Assembly (NCBI GenBank): GCA_022578965.1
Contig: MU400548.1
Span: 62,001 to 126,000, forward strand
Source: Xylaria sp. FL1777
Lineage: Eukaryota > Ascomycota > Sordariomycetes > Xylariales > Xylariaceae
Length of the DNA: 64,000 bases
Direction: 5' to 3'
The notes under the pieces are model-generated. The model did not search any database, had not been told where the DNA came from, and saw only the letters and a program-made list of their open reading frames with translations. This document shows, in pieces, positions 11,701-23,579 of the stretch (position 1 is the stretch's first letter; each line of letters starts with the position of its first letter). Made by a program: the position numbers and the translations under genes.

Positions 11701-14700
11701 CAAGTTTTAAGCTTTTTATTTATGCTATTTTAAGTGTTGTTTAAAATTTTACTTGTTTTAATACTACATTTGTTTTTTATAAAGCAATTGCTAATAATTT
11801 AATAATACTTAATACTAATTTGTTTAATAATGCTGTTTTAAGTAAAATTTACGCATTTTTTTAAAAGTTAAAACTTATTAATATTAAACATATATAACTT
11901 TTTTTGTAAAAATTTAATATTAGTAATAACAAAAATTGCAAAAGCACTATTAATTAAGCTTTTGCTTATTAATAAACTAGCTTTGCTTTTTTAAGTAACT
12001 TAAAACGTAAGTATATTTATAACAGATTTTATAAGAATTATATTAGCTTTTTTATTAGTAAAAACTATAAAGTTTAACTGTTTATTATTAGTAATATAAT
12101 TAATTAAATATATTATACTATTGTTTATTTAGCTTATTTATATGTTAAATGTTTTAACATTATTTATAACTATTTTAACTATAAATATTAAACTAATATT
12201 AATAGTTGTTATATTTGCAAAAATTTTAAACATTATAAAGAAAATTGCAAATTGTTATGCAAACTGTTTTGCAATATTTGCTAAGCTTGTAATGCTTATT
12301 TTATTTCGCTTTATTTAGCTCGTATTATTTTTTTTTTTTTTATTACTTTAAAAAAAAAAGAAAAAAACTATAAATTACTTTTAAAAGTTTACTTTTATAT
12401 TAATAATGTTGCTTAACTTTTAAAATTTAACAATAAAACTTAAAAGCTAATTTAAGCAGCTTTTTAAATTAATAAGTATAGCAAATATAAAAACGCTTAT
12501 ATTATATAAACAATAGCTGCTATTATAAGTACATTTATATAACAAAAATGCTTAAGCAGCAAAAAGCCTAAGTAAAAAAAATTATTTTTAATTGCACTAT
12601 ATATACTTAAATATGTTTTAAGCGTTAGTATTATAAAAGGTTAAAAATATTAAACTACTATTAAGCTTAATAACGCATGCTTTAATATTTTCTGATTAAT
12701 TATTAAGCATGCTTATTAGCTAAAAAACTATAGCAAGTATAAAGTTTTTGCATTAATTATAATAAAATATAATACAATTATTTAAAATCTAAAGATTATT
12801 AAAATTCTTACGGAATTTATCTGCGATTAGGCTTTTTTTATTAGTTTTATAAACATTAAGTTTAAGCTATATTATTTAGCTATAAAAATTAAGTTTATTT
12901 TTAATGTTTTTATATATACTAATGTTATTTATTATATAGTATTTTTTAATTACGTTAAATTTTTTATTAATACGTTTAGTATAACATTTACTAAAATTTT
13001 CAAAAGTATTAAAAAAGTAATAATTAACGCAAAAAAACTACAATTAATGCAAATTATGCTTTTTGCTTATAACTATAAAACTTAAATTGCTATATTAATT
13101 TTTGTAAACTACTATTAATTTTGCAATTTAAATTGTTATGCTTTATTTAAGCGTTATGCTTAAAAAAAAGTTTTTAGTGCTATTAAAAAGCTTATTAACT
13201 ATTTATAAGCTAGTTTTGCTTAGCAAAAAGCTTTTAAAGTTTTTTTAAACATAGTTAAAAAATTAGTTTAATTGTTATATATAGTAGCTTATAAATACAA
13301 CTATTAAAACAAAATTACAAAGTATACTAGCTGCTTTTTTATATTAAAAGTAATAATACTAATAACTAGTTAAAATACCTGCAAATTTAATATTGCATAA
13401 ATAATGTTTTTTAAAAACCTTTATAAGCTACTTTTTATTTTATATTTTAGCAATAAATTATAATTAAAATTGCATAACATTTTATATACGGTTTTTTAAT
13501 TTTTAAATATAAGTGTAAACAAAAATAAAGCTATTTAAATAATTATAAAAAGAATTATTAAAGCAGTTTATAAAGCTTGCAATATTAGCTAAAGTAATAA
13601 AGCTTGCTTAATTGCATATGTTTTTAGTTATTTTAATAAAGTATTTACTGCAGCACTAAATAAAACAGTTAAAGTAAAGCAAACTATTTTTGTAAATAAA
13701 TAAGCATTAAAATGTTTTTTAAAGTATAATAACAATAATAAAATTAAGTTATAAAAAAACTATAAATAATGTTTTAAGACTTAAGTTATTATTTTATAAA
13801 AGAAAAACTAGTTTAAGCTTTTTATAAAAAACATCGAAAAGCTTTTATTATATATTGCGCTTTATATATAGCTAAGCAAAAATTAGCACTAAGCGTTAAA
13901 CTACATTTTATACTTTAAAACACTATATTATTTATATTAAAAGCTATATTATAGCAAACATAAGCTATTTTGCTTTAAGATCTTTAATGCTAGCTTTATT
14001 AAAAAAGCTAATACTACTAAATTTCTTTATTGCTTAAACATATAAATAAGCAATCCTAACGTAAAACTTTTTTTTTTTTAAATAGTTTAAAAAAAAACTT
14101 GCAAAAATAAATTAAAAGCTATAGCTGCTATAACTATAATTTTTAAAAAAGATTTTGCTAAGCTTAATTTTCTTTAATAAATAAATAACTTTAATTCTAA
14201 ATATTATAAATATGTAGATTTTATAGTTTTTTCTGCTATTTGCTATTTTTTTAACTAATATGTTAATAAAACACTTTAGCAATTAGCAAACTTTGCAGCA
14301 CTTAAAGTTAAAATTAAGTTTAAAAAGTTTAAACCTAAAGAAATTTTTACTATAATAGCTTTAATAATTAATCTAATTATAAATAAAGTAAAACAAATTA
14401 ATTTTTATAATTTTGTACTATTTCTAACTAACGAACTAAAAACAGAAAAAATCTTATTAGTAAACATTATAAAGCAAAAATTTATTAAGTTATATAATAA
14501 ATATTTTAGCTTAAATAAAAAACAATATAAATTTATTTACTTTAATTTGCTTAAAGTTCTTTATAGTATAAAGTTTTTTATTAGCTGCTTTAATGCAAAC
14601 AAAACTGCAGTTATAATATTTTTCGCTAAACTTTTTATATAAAGTTTAATTAACTTAAGTAATTTCTGCGCTACTAAACCTACTTTTAAACTAACTATAG

Positions 14701-17620
14701 CAAAGCTAAATATGCTTAAGCTTACTTTTAATAACTTTGTTAAGCTTACTGCTAATAAAAAGCTAAAAAAAAGCAAAAAAAAGCAGAAATAAAATCCTTT
14801 TGTTAAAGTTTGCTTTAATAATATTTTATTTTAAGTTAACAAAAAATATAAAACTACGTTAAAAAACGTTGTTCTTAAAAAAGATAAAAAAAAACAAAAA
14901 GAATTTTCTAAAAAAAAACAGTTAAAAAATAATAAATAAAAAACTATAAGTAATAAGCAAAAAAAAAATAATTAAAAAAGCTTAAGTTAAATAAATAGTA
15001 ATTAAACAAAATTAAGCTAAACAAAAAACAATAGCTAAAAGAAATTAAATAATTTGAATTAAAAAATTTTAAATACTTTATAGTTTAACTAAAACAACAA
15101 ACCGTTTAAATTATAACCTAATTTTAATTTTTTTCTAGAGTTTTAAAAAAACAAGGTTTATATTTAACTTTAAATGCTTATTATTAGTTAATAAAATATG
15201 CAACTTAATAATTTTACTAAAAAGCTTTCTTAATATATTAGCTTTTATAAAACTTGCATTATTTGCATATTTATAGTTATTATAACTATTAAGCGTATTA
15301 TTATAAATAACAAAAAACTAATAATTGTTAAGGATTTTACTAATTTATTACTTGCTAAATTATTTATAACTTTTTTTTTAAACTAAATATATATTTTGCT
15401 TAATAATAAAACTATAATTTAAAAGTTACTAAAATTAATTAAGTTAGCTATATAAAAGTATTTAAGTTAAAATGTAAGCTTTAAACTTGTTTTTTGCATT
15501 ATATTTAATCTTTGCTTTTAAAAATTAAACTTAAAGCACTAGTACAAAAAAAGTACTAAAGTTTAACACAAACTTTTTAAAGAAATAATTAAAATAGTTT
15601 ATTAGTTAGCTAACTTTATTATATATATACTTTATGTTATAAAAAGCCTTGCTAATATTTTTAACGTTGTTGTTTTTTAAATTAACAAAAATTGTTGTAT
15701 AATTAAGCTAAGCGCTTTTATTTCTTTAACTAAATATTTGTTTATTATAGTTAAACTATTTTTAAGCAATAATAAATAAATATAACTCTTTTTTTTCTTT
15801 AAAAATACTTATAGAACTAAAAATAACGCTTTGTTATTTTTTAATTTTTTTGCGTTGCAAATATAAATACTGCTATTAAGTATATATATTAAACATGCTT
15901 AAGCTGCATTTATATATTACTTATATATTAATTACTGCAGTAAAAATAATATATTTAATTTTATATTTAAAACTTTTTATAACAGTAAAATAATAAAACT
16001 TAAATAGCTTTAAATCTGCAAAGCTTTATGCATTAGCAAAAAATTTCTTAAGTTTATTTTTTATAATAGCTGCTTTAGTTCTTTACTAATAATTATTATT
16101 AAAAGCAACAATAAAAGTATATATAAAAATAGCATAATTAATTATATTAATGCTAACTATGCTATATATTTAGTTTTTATAATTTAACAATTTAACTTAT
16201 GTTATGCAAACAATAAACGTTTTTTTATAAGCGTTATTACTTTATATAACGCTTAAGCAAATTTATTAAAACTTTGCTGCAACAATTATAATTCTGCTAA
16301 AATTTGCTTTAAAAAAATTAACATTTAAACTATTATTGCTACGTAAAGCTATAAATATAATTTTATTATTGCTAATTTTATTTGTATTTATAGCTTTAGC
16401 TTTACTAAAAATAGCAATTTTAGCGCAATTATTTTTACTTGTACTAAATATATTATTATTTACTTTTGCAATAATAAAGCATAGTTAAGCATAAAAACCT
16501 TATGCTAGCTTAAAGACTTTAACTAATATTATATTGCTAAAAAAGCTATGCTTATTTTTAAAAAAAACTCTTAAAAATAACTATATAAATTTTATTACGC
16601 AAACTATAAATATAATTAACACTGCTGCAATATTTTATGCTGTTTTACTTATAGCAATAAATATTATGTTTATAACTATAATAATAAGCTATAAAAGCTT
16701 AAATTTAAAGTTATACTAAAAAATCTATATGGTTTTATTGTATAATATCTAAAATTTATGCAAAACAACTAAACTACTATTACTTACGCTTTAAAAGCTT
16801 ACTATATAATTTAAAAAATAAAAAATCAAATTAAACTAATAGTTAAAAAAGCAAGCAATAAATAAACTGCTATAAATATTAATTAACTTAATAAAGTTTA
16901 ACGTTATATTTAGTAAAATTTAAACAAACAGCAAAAAAACTTTAAGTGCTATAAAGCTAAAACTAAAAAAGCAAAAATTAACTTTAACTTAATTAAGCTG
17001 CTAATTTTTAAGTTTTTTTTTATTAAACTATTAGCTTTAACTTTTTTACTAAAGTATACTATAAATAACTTAATAATAAAAAACAGTTTTAATTATATTA
17101 TAAATAATATAGCTATTTATACTTGTTATTGTTTTTATAATATATAATGTATGCTTGCTATTTTGCTAATTAATAAATAAATTATAACTGCTTACTTTAA
17201 ATTTTAGCTAGTTGTTTTTTTTAATGCTAAACTTTTTTTAGTTTATTATTTAATGCTTAAAGAAAAAAAATATAATAACTATAGCTTTTATAACCCTGTT
17301 ATAAAAGCTATGCTAAAAACTATGTTATAGTACTTAAAGCAAAGCGTCTTAATTTAAAACAACCTAAAAAAACTTAATATAAAGATTTATATTTAGCTTA
17401 ACGATTTAACTAAGGAAATTCTGGTTTTTAATAGCAAATTAACCAAAAAAAAAGCTATCAAAAAAATTCAGAAAATTAAAATCCTAGTTACTAAAAACAA
17501 CAAGTTTAATAAAAAAAAAGAACCTAAGTATAACAATAATAAAAATATTATAAAGTAAGTTAAAGTTAAAAAGTTCTAGTAGTAATATAATAATAATAAA
17601 GGTATTGCAAAAACACGATT
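8701..17620. other. Unassigned RIP-mutated interior of the element
   Basis: About 8.9 kb of very AT-rich sequence between RNase H and the 3' end. An integrase should lie here, but I could not place its zinc-binding or D-D-E residues. The few short frames (for example 14561-14776 minus and 16534-16719 plus) are rich in Lys, Ile, Leu, Phe and Asn and look like composition artefacts. The length exceeds an integrase by several kilobases. A nested element or captured sequence is possible but unproven. Confidence 0.5.
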
Positions 17621-17630
17621 TTTTTCTTTT

Positions 17631-17640
17631 AAAAGAAAGG
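17631..17640 (+). other. Polypurine tract of the LTR element
   Basis: AAAAGAAAGG lies one base before the 3' LTR, where second-strand priming takes place in LTR retrotransposons. It fixes the element on the plus strand, in agreement with the RT reading direction. Confidence 0.6.
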
Positions 17641-17641
17641 T

Positions 17642-17852
17642 TATTAGGTTACATAACTTAGCACCTAGCTTATAGCTTTATAATATGTGTACTATAGCCT
17701 ACCACTTTATAGGCCAAACCTTTGGCTAGCTACTTAGCTAGTATTATCATACTTTTAGGTTTTGACTATTACAAAATACATAGTGTATTAAGCCTTACAT
17801 TTAATGCTAGTACGCTTTTCGCCTTTCGTTAGTGCTTTCGCTATCCATGATA
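17642..17852 (+). repeat. 3' LTR (211 bp)
   Basis: Gap-free partner of the LTR at 2741. It starts TATTAGG (TGTCAGG with RIP-type changes) and ends CCATGATA. It is less mutated than the 5' copy near its 3' end (CGCCTTTCG, CGCTATCC) and more mutated at its start, so the ancestral LTR can be inferred from the two together. Confidence 0.88.
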
Positions 17853-17857
17853 TATTA
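17853..17857. repeat. Target-site duplication, right copy (TATTA)
   Basis: It matches 2736-2740 and directly follows the 3' LTR. Normal base composition resumes immediately after it. Confidence 0.7.
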
Positions 17858-18572
17858 CCTCTAGTCTTAAAGACTTTCATACTAGCACTTCAAGATTTGT
17901 ATGCAGAAAAGATAATATCTTGAATCAGGTAAAATAAAATCCTTCCACAGAGCATCAAGAGCAGAGAGCCTCTCAGTAGTTAAGCTAAGGCGTGACAGAG
18001 TAGCGTTTATACTAAAAATAGTCCTGGATTAGGTGAAATGTCCCAATTCTGGGAGCTTGGCCATGAAATTTCACGGAGTTAGATTAGCCTGTAAGGTTAG
18101 TAAGAAGAAATAGAATCAAAAGAACATATTAATACTGCCCTCGATGTACGCAGTTAAGTAGTATTCATTTTAGGAGTATTCTATAGTAACAGGTGCTGCA
18201 TAACTATCAAAACTCGAGGGTATTCTCCTACGTTAAATAGATTTCGCGGCTAATCACGGCATTTAACATAAACCAGTTAATCTCACAACTTCCATCTTGC
18301 TCTGTCATTCTAACTCCAGCAAAAACTCAATGAGGCCACGTAGAAATGTGGTCTCAATAGGCGTGTTTCAGTAACCAAGAAGAGAGAAATGGACCCGGCT
18401 CTGAAGTTGCAATGAACAACTGCGACTCAAATCAGTATGATTGACTTAATTAACGCGGATAAATGAGACAGCACCAAAGATAGCGAGTTAACGAAATAAT
18501 TTATAATAGGATAAACTCACAGCTGAGCCCGACACGGAGAGTCAGTCCTTATTTCTCGTTTCATCACTGCCC
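17858..18572. other. Intergenic, right flank of the LTR element
   Basis: 715 bases of ordinary composition. I find no coding frame, tRNA or repeat. The sequence starts abruptly at the target-site duplication and does not share the RIP-type composition of the neighbouring element. Confidence 0.5.
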
Positions 18573-18971
18573 TTAGAAACTCCTAGAAGCATCGAAGCTC
18601 ATAGAAGCATCGAAGCTTAGACTAGCTTCTCTACTCATTAGATAGCCTTCTGAAGCCTCTTGCTGCTCTTCACGCCTCCTAACTACTACTTTTGCTTGTA
18701 GGGTCTTCGCTTCAAATATACGTTGAGCGATAGCGCAAAGTGGTTGTAAGGTCTCAAGCATGTCTGTGAGTACATCATACTCATAACTCCCACTGCTAAC
18801 AAAACCTTTTAGAGTCTCGGCCATTAAGAGAGTGTCCTTCATTTCCGTGAGAACCCAATCAACTTCGACTAACTTCCAAACCGGCCACTTTTGTTCAAGT
18901 AGATCGAATTTGGGCAGTGCTGCTTTAAACCTATCCTGAACTTCTTCGAAGATAGGTGGTGGAGACGCCAT
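18573..18971 (-). CDS. Hypothetical 132-aa protein with C-terminal hexapeptide repeat
   Basis: An uninterrupted reverse-strand frame of 132 codons from the ATG at 18971 (MASPPPIFEEVQDRFKAALP...). It is predicted largely helical and charged, with no signal peptide or membrane segment. The tail repeats SFDAS-type units, encoded by an 18-bp tandem duplication. I recognise no domain. A TATA-like TATAAATATA lies on the same strand about 130 bases upstream, which favours a real gene, and the amino-acid balance is protein-like. It lies 720 bases from the retrotransposon border and could be a lineage-specific gene. It could also be a chance frame. Confidence 0.5.
   Translation of the reverse strand: MASPPPIFEEVQDRFKAALPKFDLLEQKWPVWKLVEVDWVLTEMKDTLLMAETLKGFVSSGSYEYDVLTDMLETLQPLCAIAQRIFEAKTLQAKVVVRRREEQQEASEGYLMSREASLSFDASMSFDASRSF
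18584..18619. repeat. 18-bp tandem duplication inside the 132-aa gene
   Basis: Two adjacent copies of TAGAAGCATCGAAGCTCA, differing at one base near the end. Being a multiple of three, the duplication preserves the frame and encodes the repeated SFDAS(M/R) peptide of the neighbouring reading frame. Confidence 0.75.
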
Positions 18972-20632
18972 TTTATATTGTTTGAAGGTAGGAATTGAGC
19001 GGATATATCAAGTAGTACAGCAATAGTGTTGCAAGTGTCGACGGTATGGAGGAGCGATAATAGGAAATGAATTGATATCTCATTTGCATAGGAGAGTGGG
19101 TATATTTATACTTAGGTGGCTTGTCTTGTTTGTTTTCAGAAACAATTCTCTTTGCCACTATTGAAATGTCAATGCTTGAAGTAGAGAAAAGCACAACTAG
19201 GGTATATCACATTCAAGGGATGTGAGTACGGGCGTCAGATTGTAGTACTTGCCCCCATTTATAGCGGTTGTAAATATCATGTTAAACTATGCCATTCAAG
19301 CTCTAAACCTGAAATGGGGAAGGAAAGGTGTTTTCAGGCAAATTAGTAAGGGGTACTAAGACACCCAGCCTTTGTAACGCAAAAGCAACAAACAGCACCC
19401 CTTACGTCTTCTATCCGTAAAGGCTTAACTGCACAACATACAGTTTAATTCTAGCAAATTAGTTGCAAGGAATGTTAGCAATCACATCTTGGTCAGGGCG
19501 AGATGTCACATAGCAGAGGCGTTGTTTGTATTTGTGGTGGCGTCTGTTATTTTTAAAGGTTCACCGAATTTATATCATCCACCGGTTTATATTAAAAATA
19601 GAAAGCACTCTCTTACTCGCCCTTTGAGTAGGGATGAAACCTACGACCCTAACTCCATAATGGTAGGATTCTCTCTACCAACGATTATGAATAGGTTTAA
19701 ATCAATACTGTCAGATTGTCTCTAATAGAATTCAAATGGCATTACGCTATCGCATCAACACATGTTCTCACTCGAAATAATACCACGACTCGTATACCTA
19801 GTATACAAATCACGGGACTCAACGCAAACATTTTAATACCATTATCTGAGGCCCTAAAGTGTATTTATCTTGCCTCCTTCATGGAAACGTAGAACAGGAA
19901 GGGAACGTAGCTAATGAGCATAATTTCCCCTTTATTAGCTAGCATCTAGCTAGTTGTGTTACATCAAAGGGACGTCATAAGTTAAAGATGAAACGATGTT
20001 GTAAATAATGTTGCTTTATCGTAAGAACGATGTGTGATAGGAGGTGGATTGTTGCCTGCAGTTAACTTTAAATCTAAGTACTGCCTGTTACATATATATA
20101 CACTCTAAGGCAAGACATCCAAGTATGAAAAATCTCAGATTAACGTAATGGTCTTAAGAAATAAATTCTACCTCAGGCCTAGAACGACTCCACCTTTGAT
20201 ACGATCAATTTCTGACAAATTAGTATTCAAATATAGCGGCTTATATTGGTATAAGGCTTTCTTAAGTAATTCATGTCCGTCAGAAGTGACCCTATGCCGA
20301 TGAAGCTCATCACCAGATCGTAAACTATCCTGTCTTGCTTTATGTCATGCCGATTCCACTAACTAGATGCCAGCGATAATAACACCAACAAGATGAGCGG
20401 CCAATGAGCAAGAGTCCGGAGGATAGAAACTCTTTCAACAGTACTAGAAGGATAGCCGCACTCAGGCGATAGAAAAGAACAGTAGATCTGGAGGACAATG
20501 AGCTTAGGCCATATAATTTATATGTGGTGAACTGGCTAGATGGATAATGTCAATTTGTAGCAGTAGGTCAAAATGGCGTTTCCTTATCTATTTATTTTGA
20601 CCTCGCAAATTTCACATTGCTTATGATGGCCG
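18972..20632. other. Gene-poor intergenic region with one TATA-like element
   Basis: At 19101-19110 the plus strand reads TATATTTATA, a reverse-strand TATA box suitably placed for the 132-aa gene. The remaining 1.5 kb shows only short frames (for example 19489-19725) with no family resemblance and no ATG-proximal signals. I see no gene here. Confidence 0.45.
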
Positions 20633-21144
20633 TCATACATCAGCAACCCCTTGAACCGTCGCAGAGTCTGCTGTACAAGTTTGTGGCCCAAACGGAACGG
20701 TGTTGCAATCCATATTCGCTTCAGAACTTCCAACAAAGGTAGTACTATAATTCCTCGATTAGTACTCTTCAATCGCGCTCAAATTGACGCACAAGGGGCT
20801 ATCACGTACGAGCCACTATCACCACAATTGAGCACTTGAACCACGCTCACATAAAGCATACTTAATCCAATCTGGATTTCGATCACAGTCGAGTTGTCAC
20901 TCTGCGTGCCGGCAATTGTGCACCGGTAGTTTGAGTGCAGAGGACATGTAATTGATTCAGTTTGGTTAGTCAAGTTGTAGGTGAAGGCGAAATCTGCTGT
21001 ACCGGTTGAACCGACCTCATCGCGAGTTGTGATGTTGAGGTTCCGAAGGGTCCAACTTGGAAGCTTGCCGCAAGGTTCTAGGGGTGATGATATACCAAGA
21101 CTGACGAACGTCATGGCAAGAAATGGCCGTACTATTGGCAACAT
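20633..21144 (-). CDS. Small secreted cysteine-containing protein, two exons
   Basis: Exon 1 is 21144-20810 and exon 2 is 20744-20633. They join across a 65-nt intron with donor GTACGT, branch sequence TACTAATC and acceptor TATAG. The product is 148 residues. It begins MLPIVRPFLAMTFVSLGISS, a signal peptide, followed by a mature part with six cysteines and N-glycosylation sequons (NIT, NLT, NQT, NST). SWTLRNLNI near the start, paired Cys segments and VQVLNCGDSGS resemble the many small secreted fungal proteins of unknown function. Joining the exons replaces a poor tail with ..TTFVGSSEANMDCNTVPFG.., supporting the intron. The role is unknown: extracellular or effector-like is a guess. Confidence 0.72.
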
Positions 21145-23579
21145 GATGTGGAGACCAAATCAAGGGGCTCAGACGTGTTAGATCAAGTAGAGGTATTTTC
21201 AGACGATGAACAAACACAGTGCTGGTGTCGTTTTACATGATGCACTCGGAAGATACGGTGGGGCGATGAATTATAATAATGAGTATCGAAGGTACCGGCT
21301 GCTTGTTCAAAACCAATTAGCCGCCATATTATATTATGACCCATCTTATCACGGGTGAACAATATCTTGAGCGTAACCTCATGTCGGCAGTTCCATCACA
21401 GGAGAGGGAATCCAGACGGTCACCTGAAGCTAGATACGAAGCTATATCTACAAATAAAAGGGGCACCTCAATAGTGCGAAGCGCTCTTATCTGACCTTTT
21501 TTTAGTTAACAAAGAGGATTACCAAAACGAGGCTAGGATGGGTTGCATACCTCCATGATGCGGCTATACTCATAATAGGAACCCCCACAACCTCCTACTG
21601 TATGGGGTAGAGAGTTGGTCGGATTGTAAATGTAGGAGAACACGTCGCGGTGTCTTTTTATTATTCAATGTACATTGCGTTCTATTCGATAAGAATCCCC
21701 CAATTGATGAACCTGCTATGTATGTTAGGAAGTATAGGTTCGGCCTACCCTAATGTACGGACTAGGTAAGCACCCCTAATTATAGCCTACTCATGTAATC
21801 ACTCCCCTTCCATTAAAGGTGAGGACGCAGCAAGCTCTACCTTTTTTTTTCTTTGTTTTTAAGAATTTTGACATGAGTCTATCCGTCGCCATTATGAGTT
21901 GCTAGACGAATTGGCGAACCCTGCCCGCATATTACCTGGGTAAAACTACCTTAAGGGGTACAACTGAAAAAAAAAAGGCATAGAAGGCCGATCTTGCACG
22001 TGGCCATTTCCCGCCTACTCACAGCTGCCTCTTAGATGTCCGATAAGTTGGTCACCTAAGCGACTGTGGGAAGCAGATCCGCGGGACGTCTGAATTTGAA
22101 TACGTAATATCAAGGCTTATATTTGTGATATTTGAAACAAATCCTCTTTCAAAACAGATTGCCCTTAAAAACAAACTTGAAAGTTCTTTTGTTCAACTCT
22201 AGTAAGGACAAATTGGGGTTTGAGATTCCCACGAATTATGCTTGCATATTGCTAAAACAAGTGACTCTCAACAGCAAAGATAGTATTGGGACGTTGTTGA
22301 ATATTAAACCTTTACTAAAGGAGGGTAACGACACTGCTATAGCGATGCTGATATAAGAGTGCGCATCAAAGGCGACAAATTCTATGCTTTTAGAACTCTT
22401 ATGGACGGGTATACCAGCGAATAACTTATTATTGGATAGCTCTTAGTCGATTTCCAATACCAGGGTTAGAATTAAAGCGATTGAGAATTTGTGTAATAAA
22501 GCCGTTACAAAGGGCTTGGCATGCGTCCAGTCTGGAGTGAAGCAAAGTGGAAAAAAAATGATACCCATACGTAGTACTTCGCTGAAGTATGATAACACAT
22601 TGATTGCGACAAATATAAACAGATCATTCTGCCCTTACTGTAGAGCCTTGGAGGGCCCTAAGATTGAAGATTGAGGGGCATCTAGGCCCCTAGCTCTTCT
22701 GTTTGGGGCCCTCATATGATCACATCCTTCCTAACTGCACGAAATGGGCATATCATCAAATGTTCAAACCCCTCGGACAACGCTGACGTTCGCCCCCAGA
22801 TCTTCGTTGGTCAGCAGGTTCGGACGAAAACTCCAATGCATGAGCTGTAGAAGCCCATGCGATCCTAATTCCAGATACGCCATTGATCTGCACACATTCG
22901 AGATTAACGCGACAACGGTATCTGGGGTAAGCTGAGGCTTTCCAGTAAGAGGGAGCTTTGGCCCAATACGCTGGGATGGCACTAGAAAACCAAGCAACAG
23001 CAATAGAAGATTTTATTGGCGCGCATATACTTATACCATCGATACGGGAGCCGGCAATGACACCTCTCCTTCACACCTCCCGATTCGACCGCTTAGCCTG
23101 CAGCGCCGCGTCAGCGGTGACCCGACGGTGGTCCAGCATACCGGTTCGGCCACTAGCTGTCCTCCGTCCGCCACCGAATTCCTCATTGCACAGCAAAAAC
23201 GGAGAATGCCATGCCAACCGCCGTCTTAAAGCCTCACTATCCCCACGCGAAGATGCCAATACCCTATACTTGAAACCGTTATTGAAACCAGTATGCCTTA
23301 CTTACGCAGTATAGCTCTGCGGCCAAATTGTCTTGGCCCTTTCCTCCAATCAGAACGCGGGCCACGGAGAGAGATTACCGTATTAGGGTATCCTTTTCGC
23401 GGAGGCGGTGCCGACCAAATATGGACATTATGTTAATCCAATGCCCCGATGTCTATTATAAAGTCGGTCAGGATGCCGGCAAGAAAGCATTCAGCCACCG
23501 TCGTGGCAACCGATCGACCAGAATCGCCGGGTAAAGGGCCATAGGGCTGACATCGTAGTTGCGACATAAAATCGTCATC
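21145..23579. other. Gene-poor intergenic region upstream of the arabinanase
   Basis: About 2.4 kb with scattered short frames on both strands (22132-22356, 22489-22674, 22764-23003, 22958-23314). None has a recognisable domain, splice support or convincing start. There is a short T-run at 21842-21851 and an A-run at 21967-21976. GC content rises from about 23050 toward the arabinanase start, so the last 500 bases probably include its promoter. Gene relics cannot be ruled out. Confidence 0.4.

Larger units (their letters stand above)
2741..17852 (+). mobile_element. RIP-inactivated Ty3/gypsy-type LTR retrotransposon, about 15.1 kb
   Basis: Two direct repeats of 211 bp bound this block. The 5' LTR begins TGTCAGGTCACATGACC and the 3' LTR ends TGATA, which is TGACA after one C-to-T change. 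The element is flanked on both sides by TATTA. A purine run (AAAAGAAAGG) sits just before the 3' LTR, giving plus orientation. The inside is extremely AT-rich, dense in TA dinucleotides and stops, with no frame longer than about 100 codons, as expected from repeat-induced point mutation. A degraded reverse transcriptase/RNase H lies at 7.67-8.7 kb on the plus strand. The order LTR, RT, RNase H, purine tract, LTR fits a Metaviridae-like element. The 14.7-kb interior is about twice the usual size, so nested insertions or extra sequence are likely. Confidence 0.88.

Noticed and set aside
14561..14776. 71-codon hydrophobic frame inside the element
   Set aside because: The Leu/Ile/Lys composition follows from extreme AT content. 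There are no conserved motifs, and it lies in RIP-mutated DNA.
22764..23314. Overlapping frames on both strands upstream of the arabinanase
   Set aside because: They conflict with each other and none resembles a known family. They are probably promoter DNA with raised GC.
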